Shown: piece by piece, positions 55,670 to 64,000 of the stretch
How positions within the stretch are numbered: position 1 is the stretch's first letter
Layout: every line of letters begins with the position of its first letter
DNA from: Laccaria trichodermophora
Taxonomy: Eukaryota; Basidiomycota; Agaricomycetes; Agaricales; Hydnangiaceae
DNA: 64,000 nucleotides
NCBI GenBank assembly: GCA_018417955.1
Contig: JACTVC010000003.1
Span: forward strand, 1,674,001-1,738,000
Direction: 5' to 3'
Position numbers and translations under genes: made by a program
Notes under the pieces: model-generated
The model's input: only the letters and a program-made list of their open reading frames with translations
Databases searched by the model: none
What the model was told of the DNA's origin: nothing

Positions 55670-57854
55670 TTATCGTGATCGTTTTATGTGCGCATCACGT
55701 CTCCCTACTGCAAACACTTCCCCACCCTGTACGCCAACCGCGCCTGCAAAAAGTCTATCTCCTTCACCCTCCACAATAAACTTTCCAAACGCCTTGCTAT
55801 TCCAAGACGACGCCCAATCAACAGGTCCATACAGCGCGTTCACCAACGCAAGAGGTTCGGTAATGTGCAACGCTGCAAGCCGTACATAGCTTACCCCATG
55901 AGTGCTCACAACGACATGGATAAATAAAAATATTACGATAAACCTGCGTTTGTATCACGTCAGCTTCAGCAAATCAAAGGGGACGTCATCCATACCCAAA
56001 AAGCGTCATACACGCCAGGAGGATGGTGAACGGAATTAAATTCAACTCGCTCCCAACAGTGGCCGATTCAGAGTGTACCTCCGTTGCCGCGTTTTGGATA
56101 TACAGAGTCGCTCCCAGCCCCATTATCCTTCTCGAAAGCTCTAGGCTGAATGCTTCTTCATACGTAGTCACTGTTTGGATTCCCGCGCCCTCCACCGTAG
56201 ACTTCACAGTGTCAAGCGGGCTCGATCCAAATCCGACGGTAACGATGTACTGTGTATCTTGAATAGAAGCTGGTGAAGCTTGGTCGAGGAGATACTGCGA
56301 ACCAGTGTATGTATAGGCCACATTCAGTGCCGAAAGACTGCAGTAGATAACGTTGTATGCTCCTGCATTCCCGTGAACAAACCACCCTCTGTGGGGGGAA
56401 ATTTGTCAACGGGGTTGGAAAGCCACGATATAAATGCAGCGTACGTGTTATTAATGACTGCAGATTGTCATATTAGCCCCATTCCGAAAAGGACAGACAA
56501 AGCACTTGCATGCATCCTGGGTGCCTTCGTATGCGTACGACATTACATAAGACCCAACATTGAAGGGACTGTCGAGAGATCAATCAACACACGGACTGCG
56601 TAAATGTTGTTCAGTTACTTTGATGGAACTTGATAACCGGGAACGACATTTCCCAAAGAATCCAATGGTCCTTCGGGGATCGAGGCTCCAGGCAAAGTTA
56701 AATTGTATATATGCTGTCCATTGCAGTTGATGTTGAGATAAGCAGCAGCCCCATAGGAAGTCAACCCGCCCGACGTGGTTGGCACTAAGCATTCCTTCGT
56801 TATACTATTGAAACTGTGTTAGTACACATGTCTTTTCAAGGCAACCGTCTGAAATACCTGACGCATGAAGTTTTCACGCCAATGGTGTTGGCACTAAAGG
56901 AAGTGTTGGATGGAACGTTTGACGGCGCCAGAATCGCCGTCTGGTCGTCAGTGAAGGCAACTCTGTTGATGTTTGAGGAATTCGAAACCGCTCTCAACCC
57001 TTCAGGAAATGCAGCGTTGTCATGGGCCGCCAGTCCGTTAAATAACCCACAGCTGCTCGTATATATGGGGCCTCCGACCGTGCTGGTCGAAGCCTCCTGG
57101 CATCTCGTCTCGTTGATCGCTCGTCCAAAGGCTACTTGGTCAGGGGTTCCAACAAAGGAGGTTTGCTTTTGGATCAAAGTGGCTTTGCTACTTGCATGGA
57201 ACCAGGCATCCGCGCCCGAGATGGCATAGACCAAAGTGAGTAGAGTGAAAAGGAGCACTACGGAGCGTTTCATGAGAGTCGGACTTGAAAGGGTCTGCTT
57301 TTTGAGGCCTTTGTTTGCCCCCAGCATGTACCTAATAGCTTGAAAGAGCGCCGATAGGTTGGCACTGTTGCAAATTGACATGAGCAGACCGAGCCTAGCT
57401 ATATTGATCAGAAACGTGGATGCGAGGTGCAAACGATGAATTAAAGTGCGCACTGCAAAGGAGAAGGCCGATTCCCGTCAAATCTTTGGCTGGATTGCAG
57501 CCATTGGGCTCCAATTTGGAATGCACACAGCCCCATTACAAGAGGGACAACGACGGGAGCGACGTGCGAAGCAAGCTGAGATATAGTGAGGACCTTTCCG
57601 AGGGCAGCCGTTGTCGTTAGGACAGTCCCCGAGACGGTGCACTCGTTGGCGACACAGACATAGCAGAGGAGAGCCGTCATCATGCCAAAGAGGGCGATTA
57701 CGGTTGCGCCACCGACGAGAAGCGCCCTTACTAACACGCCTTCGGCTCTTGCCCTTCGTTGAGCATCGTTAGGTGGCTGGAAGCGATTGTCGGGTTCTTT
57801 GAATTCGCTGGTGAAGCCTCCTGGGTTATAAACAGGCTGATACGGCTGCTCCAT
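55670..57854 (-). CDS. Multi-pass membrane protein with large extracytosolic domain, function unknown
   Basis: It starts MEQPYQPVYNPGGFTSEF, then PDNRFQPPNDAQRRARAE. Membrane segments: RALLVGGATVIALFGMMTAL to CYVCV, then ASHVAPVVVPLVMGLCAFQI, then, after a 60-bp intron (CAGTGCGC donor side), LGLLMSICNSANLSALFQAI and RSVVLLFTLLTLVYAISGAD. A large domain with glycosylation-type NxS/T sites follows: ADAWFHASSKATLIQKQTSF, GRAINETRCQ, NSSNINRVAFTDDQTAIL, and SYGAAAYLNINCNGQHIYNL. A last TM near 56000 reads LIPFTILLACMTLFGYG. The cytosolic end, VNALYGPVDWASSWNSKAFG to AVGRRDAHIKRSR, stops at 55670. This looks like an Agaricomycete-specific family, no function known to me. A collapsed copy lies at 49111-50024. 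Confidence 0.72.
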
Positions 57855-58488
57855 GGGAGTTCAAGGGGGAATACAAAAGATGCAGGCTAAGATTGCGGGC
57901 TGGACTGGCTTTTTTATAGAACGTATGTGACTGATTGACACCTTATCCATGGTTAAAACTTAACGGCCAGGGCGATTGAGATTCTTCTAGGCGTGGACCT
58001 GGACTGGGGATGTTTGGACAGTAATGAGTTCCAAGCGCCTCAATGAAGTCATGACGGTCGAAATTGATAAGAAAACAGACAATCTCTTGGAGTCGCTTGC
58101 TTGTGGGAGAATCAGTCACAACGACTGTGACGTTTTCTATAAATAACTGCCTCATCTGCTGATACTAGCCTAAGTATAATAGCTGATACTTTACGCTACA
58201 CCCTAGGGTTACGTTGCGTGTACAATTTCAAACAAATGTTAGAGTTTTCCAAGACAGCTGAACCAACACTTGAAAGCCACCTGGTAGCGTGCGTAGGAAA
58301 TTTTCGTCAAAGAAATCAAAATTTTCTTACCTGTTTTCTCCAAGAATTTCAGCTTTCATTGCCTTGGCCATTTTCTGTCCACGGTGAAGGCGGGCACCAA
58401 ATCCGCCACCGGAAACAAAAGAAATTAGATCGCATGATTTACGAGTTCTGTAAAATTAAGCAGTTGGTGCATGAAATTTACGCAGCAC
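57855..58488. other. Upstream region of the membrane-protein gene and 3' flank of the F-box gene
   Basis: The first ~220 bp are duplicated upstream of the relic (about 49850-50024). The rest is AT-rich. A plus frame at 58218-58511 is not convincing. Confidence 0.4.
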
Positions 58489-59114
58489 CTACTCCGTCGC
58501 CATCGCGGTAAATACGTCCTCCACACGCACTCCATTCAAGTTGCGAACTGTAAACTTGATACAGAGTGCATTTTTGTAATGGGCTCCAAGTTGCTGTTGC
58601 GGACAGATTTCTACTTCTATTTTTTCAACAGAAGGTGTGGTAGCGAAATCTTGAGAGATCATTTGTTGAGCCAAAGGCAAGAACCGCGGCGTAGCACCCG
58701 GCGAGCGGGAGTAGAGTCCAACAGAGGTGAACTCTTGACCCATGTAATAAGACATTCTTGCGATCGCTGGATGAACCTTATGACGAGTTGAGGTGACAAT
58801 ACAAATATCATGACGTGGGACTCACACAAATATTTCGACGACAGGGGGCCTTCGCAACATTGTCGAAATTTCCTTGCACTGCCTCTAGGTTTTTGACGAT
58901 GATGGTGGGTTGGCAATTCATGGGACGTCGACCTACCTCCATTAACCAGCTGAGAAGAATTTGGGCTCGGCGTCTTGAACATCAGCTGGCGAATAAATGT
59001 GTCTTCTTGGATGATTTGGTACCAAAGATTGCAGATAGCAGACACGACGAGAAGGTCAAAGTACGGCAGCTCAGAAAAGATCCTGGCTAGTAGCTCAACG
59101 GGAACATTGTCCAT
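58489..59114 (-). CDS. F-box protein, short, lineage-expanded type
   Basis: The F-box lies at the very N-terminus: MDNVPVELLARIFSELPYFD, LLVVSAICNLWYQIIQED, RQLMFKTPS. F-box proteins recruit substrates to SCF ubiquitin ligases. Two introns restore a continuous frame: one with donor GTAGGT after VNG, joined to EAVQGNFDNVAKAPCRRN, and one with donor GTGAGT before VHPAIARMSYYMGQEF. The C-terminal domain reads SVGLYSRSPGATPRFLPLAQ, ATTPSVEKIEVEICPQQQ, and TVRNLNGVRVEDVFTAMATE at the stop. Mushroom-forming fungi carry many F-box genes with this companion domain (VKRIKVE.., GVRV.DFF). The stop soon after VFTAMATE is early compared with what I would expect, so mild C-terminal truncation is possible. 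Confidence 0.7.
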
Positions 59115-59365
59115 AGCTTTGAGAGACAGAGACAAGTAGCACGACAGCCTGAGACGCTTGAACTGGAGAGCTTCGCAGTTTGAACGCACATCCTAGGTTA
59201 ATATTACGGTGGCGATCAGGCTTCTAATGTTCCATACGTCCGAAGCTAGGACCTTGTTCTCCGCAAGTTCTCCGGTGGAGTTGCATCGGTGGATGTGTAA
59301 ATACAACACGTACAAACAAGCTCAACTTTCAGTCTTCCAAGTTGTCTCTCTAGAGAACTAGCACG

Positions 59366-62300
59366 ATGGTTAGAATGTCCCTGGCTTCTGATGTAAATTA
59401 ATTAACTAACCAGTTACTCTAGGCCACTCCAGCTCAATCCGTCATGGGCATTTGGGTAAGTTTAAGCCTATGTCATCCCATTTCTTCTACTAATTTAGCT
59501 TCAAGACTGAACACAGGAATCCGGAGGGTCGTACCTACTGGTTCAATACCGGAACTCAGCAAAGTGTATGGGAGAAACCAGATGGTGTGTGTCATTGACT
59601 TTTCACGTCCTTGCCACTAATAATTCGCTGCAGATTTGAAAACGCCTTTTGAAGTTTGTTTAATGCTGTCATTGGCGACACCTTGCTGATCAAGACGTTT
59701 AGCGTGCTCTTACCCAAACCAAATGGAAGGAATATTTCTCTGGGGGAAGAAAGTATTACTACAATGTGAGTCGTCTCTGGGATTTCAGTTGGTTTTTCCT
59801 GACGTGAAATAGACAGAGACTAAAGAGTCAAAATGGGACATGCCCGATGAGCTTCTCCTGGTGTTGGAAAAAGTTGAAAAAGAAGCTCAGGTAGTCGCGT
59901 GAGTCAAGTTATTGCTTCTGCTTCTGTATGCACTCTGACATCGACGGTAGGCCAACGAGAGCTCTGACGGCTCCAGGGTTCACCCCAGTTGGAGGCTCTA
60001 TACAAGGTGCACTCGTCCCCATGGGAGGCGCTGATCCATCCTCATCTGCACCCGCTTCTCAGCCGAATCAAAACGGGAACAGCCTCGCAGTCGGTCCACA
60101 TATCAGCGCTCTTCCTTTGGCGCCCAGTAGCATTCTTCCGGCACGTCCAAATTTACCAGACGACCCAGTCATTCCGCACAATGGCTTTCTTACAGTAGAA
60201 GAGGGCGAGAAGGCTTTCACTCATTTGTTACGAAAGGCCGGTGTTGATGCTAATTGGACTTGGGATCAGACGATGCGAGCTATTATCACTGACCCACTAT
60301 ACAAAGCATTGAATACTCTGGCTGAGAAGAAAGCTTGTTGGGAAAAGGTGTGTCAATTGAGTTGACGTTGCATGCCTTGTTAAACATCATATCACCAATT
60401 TTTTCCCCAGTTCACGACAGGTTTGAAAGCAAAGGAACAAGAGGAACGAGAGGCAAGACTGGGGAAACTTCGACCCGCTCTCCGAAACATGCTCAAGGGC
60501 AATCCCAACGTCTTTCATTACACGACGTTCCAGACTGCGGATAAACTTTTCGCCCAACATCCAATATGGCAACAGGGAAGAATAGAAGCTGAACGAAGGC
60601 TCGTTTTCGAAGAGTACGTAGCAGAATTGAAACAACGAGAAGTGGTTAGTCTTTAACTCGGTTTATTTGTGATCCTGGAGAACTGATCTTCTGTCTTGTA
60701 GCAAGAAACCCGGGCTGCACGTGCGCGTAGCGTCTCCAAGGTTGTTTCTCTGTTCAAACAGCTAAATGTTGACGTCGTAACCCGTTGGAGGGCGGCGCAC
60801 AACATGCTGATTGAGTCAGAAGACTGGAATCATGATCAGGAATTACGCAAGCTACCAACACTTGACATTCTTCTTGCATTTGAAGATTACAGCCGAGTGC
60901 GCGAACGTGAATACGAGGAACAAATGAGAAGAGCTCAGGTGGAAAAGACAAGGAAAGAGCGCAAAGCTCGAGAGTCATTCAAGGTAACTGATTCTGGCAT
61001 CATTTTTTCGTGAAATTTGATATCACAATGTTGCAGGCCCTTCTCCAAGAGCTTGTTAAATTAGGAGCTATCAAGGCGCGTACCAAGTGGAAGGAAATCT
61101 ACCCATTATTCCGTGATGACGAAAGGTATCTCTCGATGTTGGGCAACCCAGGCTCGAACCCGCTTGAGCTGTTTTGGGATATCGTCGACGGGATGGACCA
61201 GCAACTGGACGCGAAGATTGCTGCGGTTGAGGATGTCTTCAAGAAAGTCAACATCACGGATAATGAAAAGACGAAGAGTTCGCCCGACGCAGATAGCAAG
61301 ATGGTTGACGCACAGGCACCAAACAGCCCTTTCGTCACTGCGGAAACAACGTGGGATGACTTCATGGCTGTTATTAATGCCCATGCAGATAGTAACGTCA
61401 AATCTTTGTCTGAGGATGATCTGAAAAATGTTTTCAAGACTGTGAGTTTGACTCCTACTACCATACAATGTCTAAAGAAACAATCTTGTATAGTTGCAAG
61501 ACGTTGCCCTCAAAGCTCAGGCCGATGAGAAACGCAGAGCTGAAAGGAAGCAACGACATCTTCAAGATGATTTACGCTATGCGCTGAAGAAGCTTCACGA
61601 ACCCATTGACATCTCTATGGCTTATGAAGATGTGAGTATGAAGTTTCTATGCTTGAATTTATTTTTGACGCTCTTCTAGATTGTACCTCTCATTGAAGAC
61701 CTCCCAGAATATAAAGCTCTGGAGGACGAAGAAGGGCGACGCGCCGCGTTCACCAAATTTGTCAAGAGGCAAAAGGTAGTTCAATGTCGAGCATTTCTGT
61801 ATTCCTCCTTGCCTAATTCCCCGATTTGCAGGAAAGACTACGTGAGGCGGCCTCAGAAGACGGTGCTTCCACCACGAGCAGGAAACGCAAAGAGCCTGCT
61901 CGTGATCATCGCGATGGTGAAAGAGATAAGGAAAAAGAACGGGATCGTGACCGTGACCGCGGCGAGCGTGAAAGGGAACGGGAGAAGGACAGAGAGCCCC
62001 ATCGTGAAAGAACCAAAGATTATGATCGAGGAACAAGGAGTTCCCGCCATCACCGATATGATGACTATGAGACAGAGCGAAGGACTTCTCGAGATTATGG
62101 TCGCGAGAGAGAGAAAGACGTTGACAGGGAGAAGGACCGAGATGGTTACAGGTCCTCAAAGCATCATAGGGACGGCGAGAGAGATGACCGGAAAAGGGAT
62201 CGTGAAGGCGGAAGAGACAGAGAGAGGAAATCATCGAGAGGTGATCATGGTTCTGGTTATTGGGATGAGGCTCCTGTTAAGAAAGAACGGGAGAGAAGCA

Positions 62301-62532
62301 CCTCTGTCTACAGGGACGAGCCTCCCCGAGAGAAACGGGACCACGACGACAAAGTTCAAGATGGCCGAGCGGAAAAGGTAAAGTTATCATTGCACTGTTC
62401 TTTCCATCTCATTCTAACGTGACATTACAGCGACCTAGGTATGACTATGATGACGAGGATGTGGAAGCCATGGAGGTTGACAAGAGACACGATTCGGCTC
62501 GAGCAGAAACGCCAGAGGAGGGTGAAATTTGA
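59366..62532 (+). CDS. PRP40: PRP40, U1 snRNP WW/FF-domain splicing factor
   Basis: It bridges the 5' splice site-bound U1 snRNP to branch-point factors. The first exon is again only ATG (59366-59368), then [11 protein letters not shown], and, after an intron whose correct acceptor is [21 protein letters not shown]. Two WW domains follow: [13 protein letters not shown] and [20 protein letters not shown] with KWDMP. A Pro-rich linker and several FF domains come next: [60 protein letters not shown] with [13 protein letters not shown], and [16 protein letters not shown]. The C-terminus is a long Arg/Asp/Glu repeat region ([14 protein letters not shown]), as in many Prp40 homologues. Ends [15 protein letters not shown] ... 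GEI. No break seen. Confidence 0.93.
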
Positions 62533-62571
62533 TAGCTTTCTCTGTCCGTATACTTGTGTGTAAAAATTCTA

Positions 62572-63091
62572 TTATGATTGTGCTATTGGAATTTCAATAT
62601 CCCCAATTCTAAGGCGAGTGTATGGCTGTTTGTGTTGGATGGTCTTTTGGTAGCCCTTTCGCCTCTTCTTCTTGAAGATATACTCCATGGTCCCCTTGGT
62701 ATGTTCTACAACAGTGGCCTCTACCTGTACTCTTGATGGGGGAATGACAGGATTGCCACGGAGTGTGTATTCGCGTGAACCAAGTTCATGTATTTCGTCA
62801 AGTTGAAGGACGTCTCCGACTTTGACGTCGCGAAGACGAGGCACGGTGAGAAGGTCGCGAGGGGTTAGAATGTATTTTTTGCCTGCGAAGGACGCGACCA
62901 CGTATTGAGAGGGTTGTGAACGAATGAGTTCCAGAGCAGAGGTTGTAGAGTCAGGAATGACAGCTGGAGTGTGAATGCTCCTTGCGACTGTACGTCGTAG
63001 AGGGAAACCTGCAAAGTCAAATTAGCTACATTTGCAGCAGCTGCGACGACGAGTACTTACTCCACTTGACTACATTTTGCAAGGTTGCCAT
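62572..63091 (-). CDS. MRPL49: Mitochondrial large-subunit ribosomal protein bL21m
   Basis: Nuclear-encoded L21 of the mitochondrial ribosome. Two exons: the short first one, MATLQNVVKW from 63091, ends in a GTAAGT donor, and the second gives SFPLRRTVARSIHTPAVIP, an import presequence. The L21 fold follows: SQPSQYVVASFAGKKYILTP, VPRLRDVKVGDVLQLDEI, GSREYTLRGNPVIPPSRVQV, VVEHTKGTMEYIFKKKRRKG and YQKTIQHKQPYTRLRIGDIE. The KRRKGYQ...HRQ/HKQ motif is typical of L21. About 150 residues. It is convergent with PRP40 (39 bp between stops) and divergent from ATP1. Confidence 0.9.
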
Positions 63092-63248
63092 CACTGTGGA
63101 CGGTGAGCTCAAAAATGGTGATATGTGTGTTTGAATTGAAGCTCCGCCTGAATGTTCCGACAAACGCCGAGTTAGTTTGGTGACCTCAAACCGAAAACTT
63201 CCCGTCTTCACCAAGCTTCATACCCATCCCTTCTTCCACTCTTCCCCA
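63092..63248. promoter_or_regulatory. Shared divergent promoter of MRPL49 and ATP1
   Basis: 157 bp separate the start codons of two nuclear genes for mitochondrial proteins, so both promoters and 5' leaders must lie here. No specific factor site was identified with confidence. Confidence 0.6.
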
Positions 63249-64000
63249 ATGCACCGACTCGCCATTAGAAACTCGGCGCGCGCTCGTGCGCTGGCCGCGT
63301 CTTTGAGGGTATGTGTTTTCTCATGTGTAATTCAGAGACAAGGAAGGCGCTCAACCCGATAAAACACGAATCTTTCAGAGCACACCCGTCGTCGCTCGTT
63401 CATATGCCACCGCAAAGCCAGGTTCGTCTCATTGATTTCCTCTCAAGTTTTTTTTATGCTTACAACGCGAACCTCTCTTCTGGTCTTCTTCGCCACGTCA
63501 TTACAGCTGCCTCTGAGGTTTCCTCCATTCTGGAATCCCGCATTTCCGGTACCTCCGTTGGCGGCAATGTCGAGGAAACTGGCCGTGTATTGAGTATGTT
63601 GTTTTATTACTCTCGTGCACGCTTGTCGACTTACAGCGTTGTCAAGGTGTTGGTGACGGTATTGGCCGTGTTTGGGGTCTGAGAAACGTGCAGGGTAACT
63701 ACGCTCTGTCACCGACCCGTTCTTTCAAAATTTAACGTCTAGTCCAGCCGAAGAGATGGTGGAATTCTCATCTGGTGTTCGCGGCATGTGCTTGAACTTG
63801 GAAGCCGACAACGTCGGTGTCTCCATCTTCGGTAACGATCGTCTCATCAAGGAGGGCGACACCGTCAAGCGAACTGGTCAAATTGTCGACGTTCCTGTCG
63901 GCCCTGGGCTTCTTGGACGTGTCGTCGATGCTCTTGGTGACCCCATCGACGGAAAGGGCCCAATTGATGCCATTGAGCGTCGTCGTGCCTCCGTCAAGGC
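63249..64000 (+). CDS. ATP1: ATP synthase subunit alpha, mitochondrial (partial, runs off the window)
   Basis: Alpha subunit of the F1 head of mitochondrial ATP synthase. It starts [20 protein letters not shown], a presequence interrupted by an intron, then [14 protein letters not shown]. The N-terminal beta-barrel reads [28 protein letters not shown], an intron, [16 protein letters not shown], another intron, [20 protein letters not shown], then [20 protein letters not shown] and [20 protein letters not shown]. The frame is open to base 64000 at RRRASVKA, before the Walker A motif. About 185 of an expected ~540 residues are present; the rest is outside the window. Confidence 0.95.

Overview
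The window is fungal nuclear DNA, most likely from an Agaricomycete (mushroom-forming basidiomycete). Genes are dense, sit on both strands and are cut by many short introns of about 47-60 bp. The conserved proteins read like basidiomycete orthologues, and lineage-typical families are present: Ser/Thr-rich Kre9/Knh-like wall protein, F-box protein with a companion C-terminal domain, Crinkler-type NTPases. No rRNA, tRNA, CRISPR or prokaryotic-style operon was found.

Core blocks. 0.3-37.4 kb is housekeeping: a Gfo/Idh/MocA relic, PAF1, RPL43, a Kre9-like secreted protein, a CDF metal transporter, SFH5, a triose-phosphate/SLY41-type transporter, RPS4, the DNA-crosslink nuclease PSO2, a class III aminotransferase, the HECT ligase UFD4, the SF3b subunit RDS3, an NBR1-like PB1/ZZ protein, carnitine acetyltransferase CAT2, RPF1, an eEF1A-lysine-methyltransferase-like enzyme and NDUFAF7. 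MMS19 and a single-exon unknown gene follow at 43.2-49 kb. The right end (59.3-64 kb) is again core: PRP40, mitochondrial bL21 (MRPL49) and the first part of ATP1.

Accessory part. From 37.4 to 58.5 kb, interrupted by MMS19, the DNA is a patchwork. It holds a large P-loop NTPase with a PD-(D/E)XK-like C-terminus (37464-40972), a decayed LINE tail (42.3-43.0 kb), a shrunken copy of a membrane-protein gene (49.1-50.0 kb), a coding-type minisatellite (50.0-50.6 kb), a frameshifted fragment of the NEO1 flippase, a second NTPase with a Crinkler-type ubiquitin-like header (52481-54992), a 5' fragment of xylulokinase, the complete membrane-protein gene and an F-box gene. The two Crinkler-like proteins among shuffled gene fragments are the most interesting content.

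Functional ties are loose, as expected for eukaryotic gene order: RNA polymerase II elongation and splicing (PAF1, RDS3, PRP40), translation (RPL43, RPS4, RPF1, bL21m, eEF1A methyltransferase), mitochondria (NDUFAF7, ATP1, bL21m, CAT2) and genome maintenance (PSO2, MMS19). Several neighbours share short divergent promoters (MRPL49/ATP1, NDUFAF7/NTPase, NBR1-like/CAT2) or have 3' ends only 14-160 bp apart. Exon structures were worked out by eye from splice signals and family conservation; those given explicitly were checked base by base, the others are gene-level spans.
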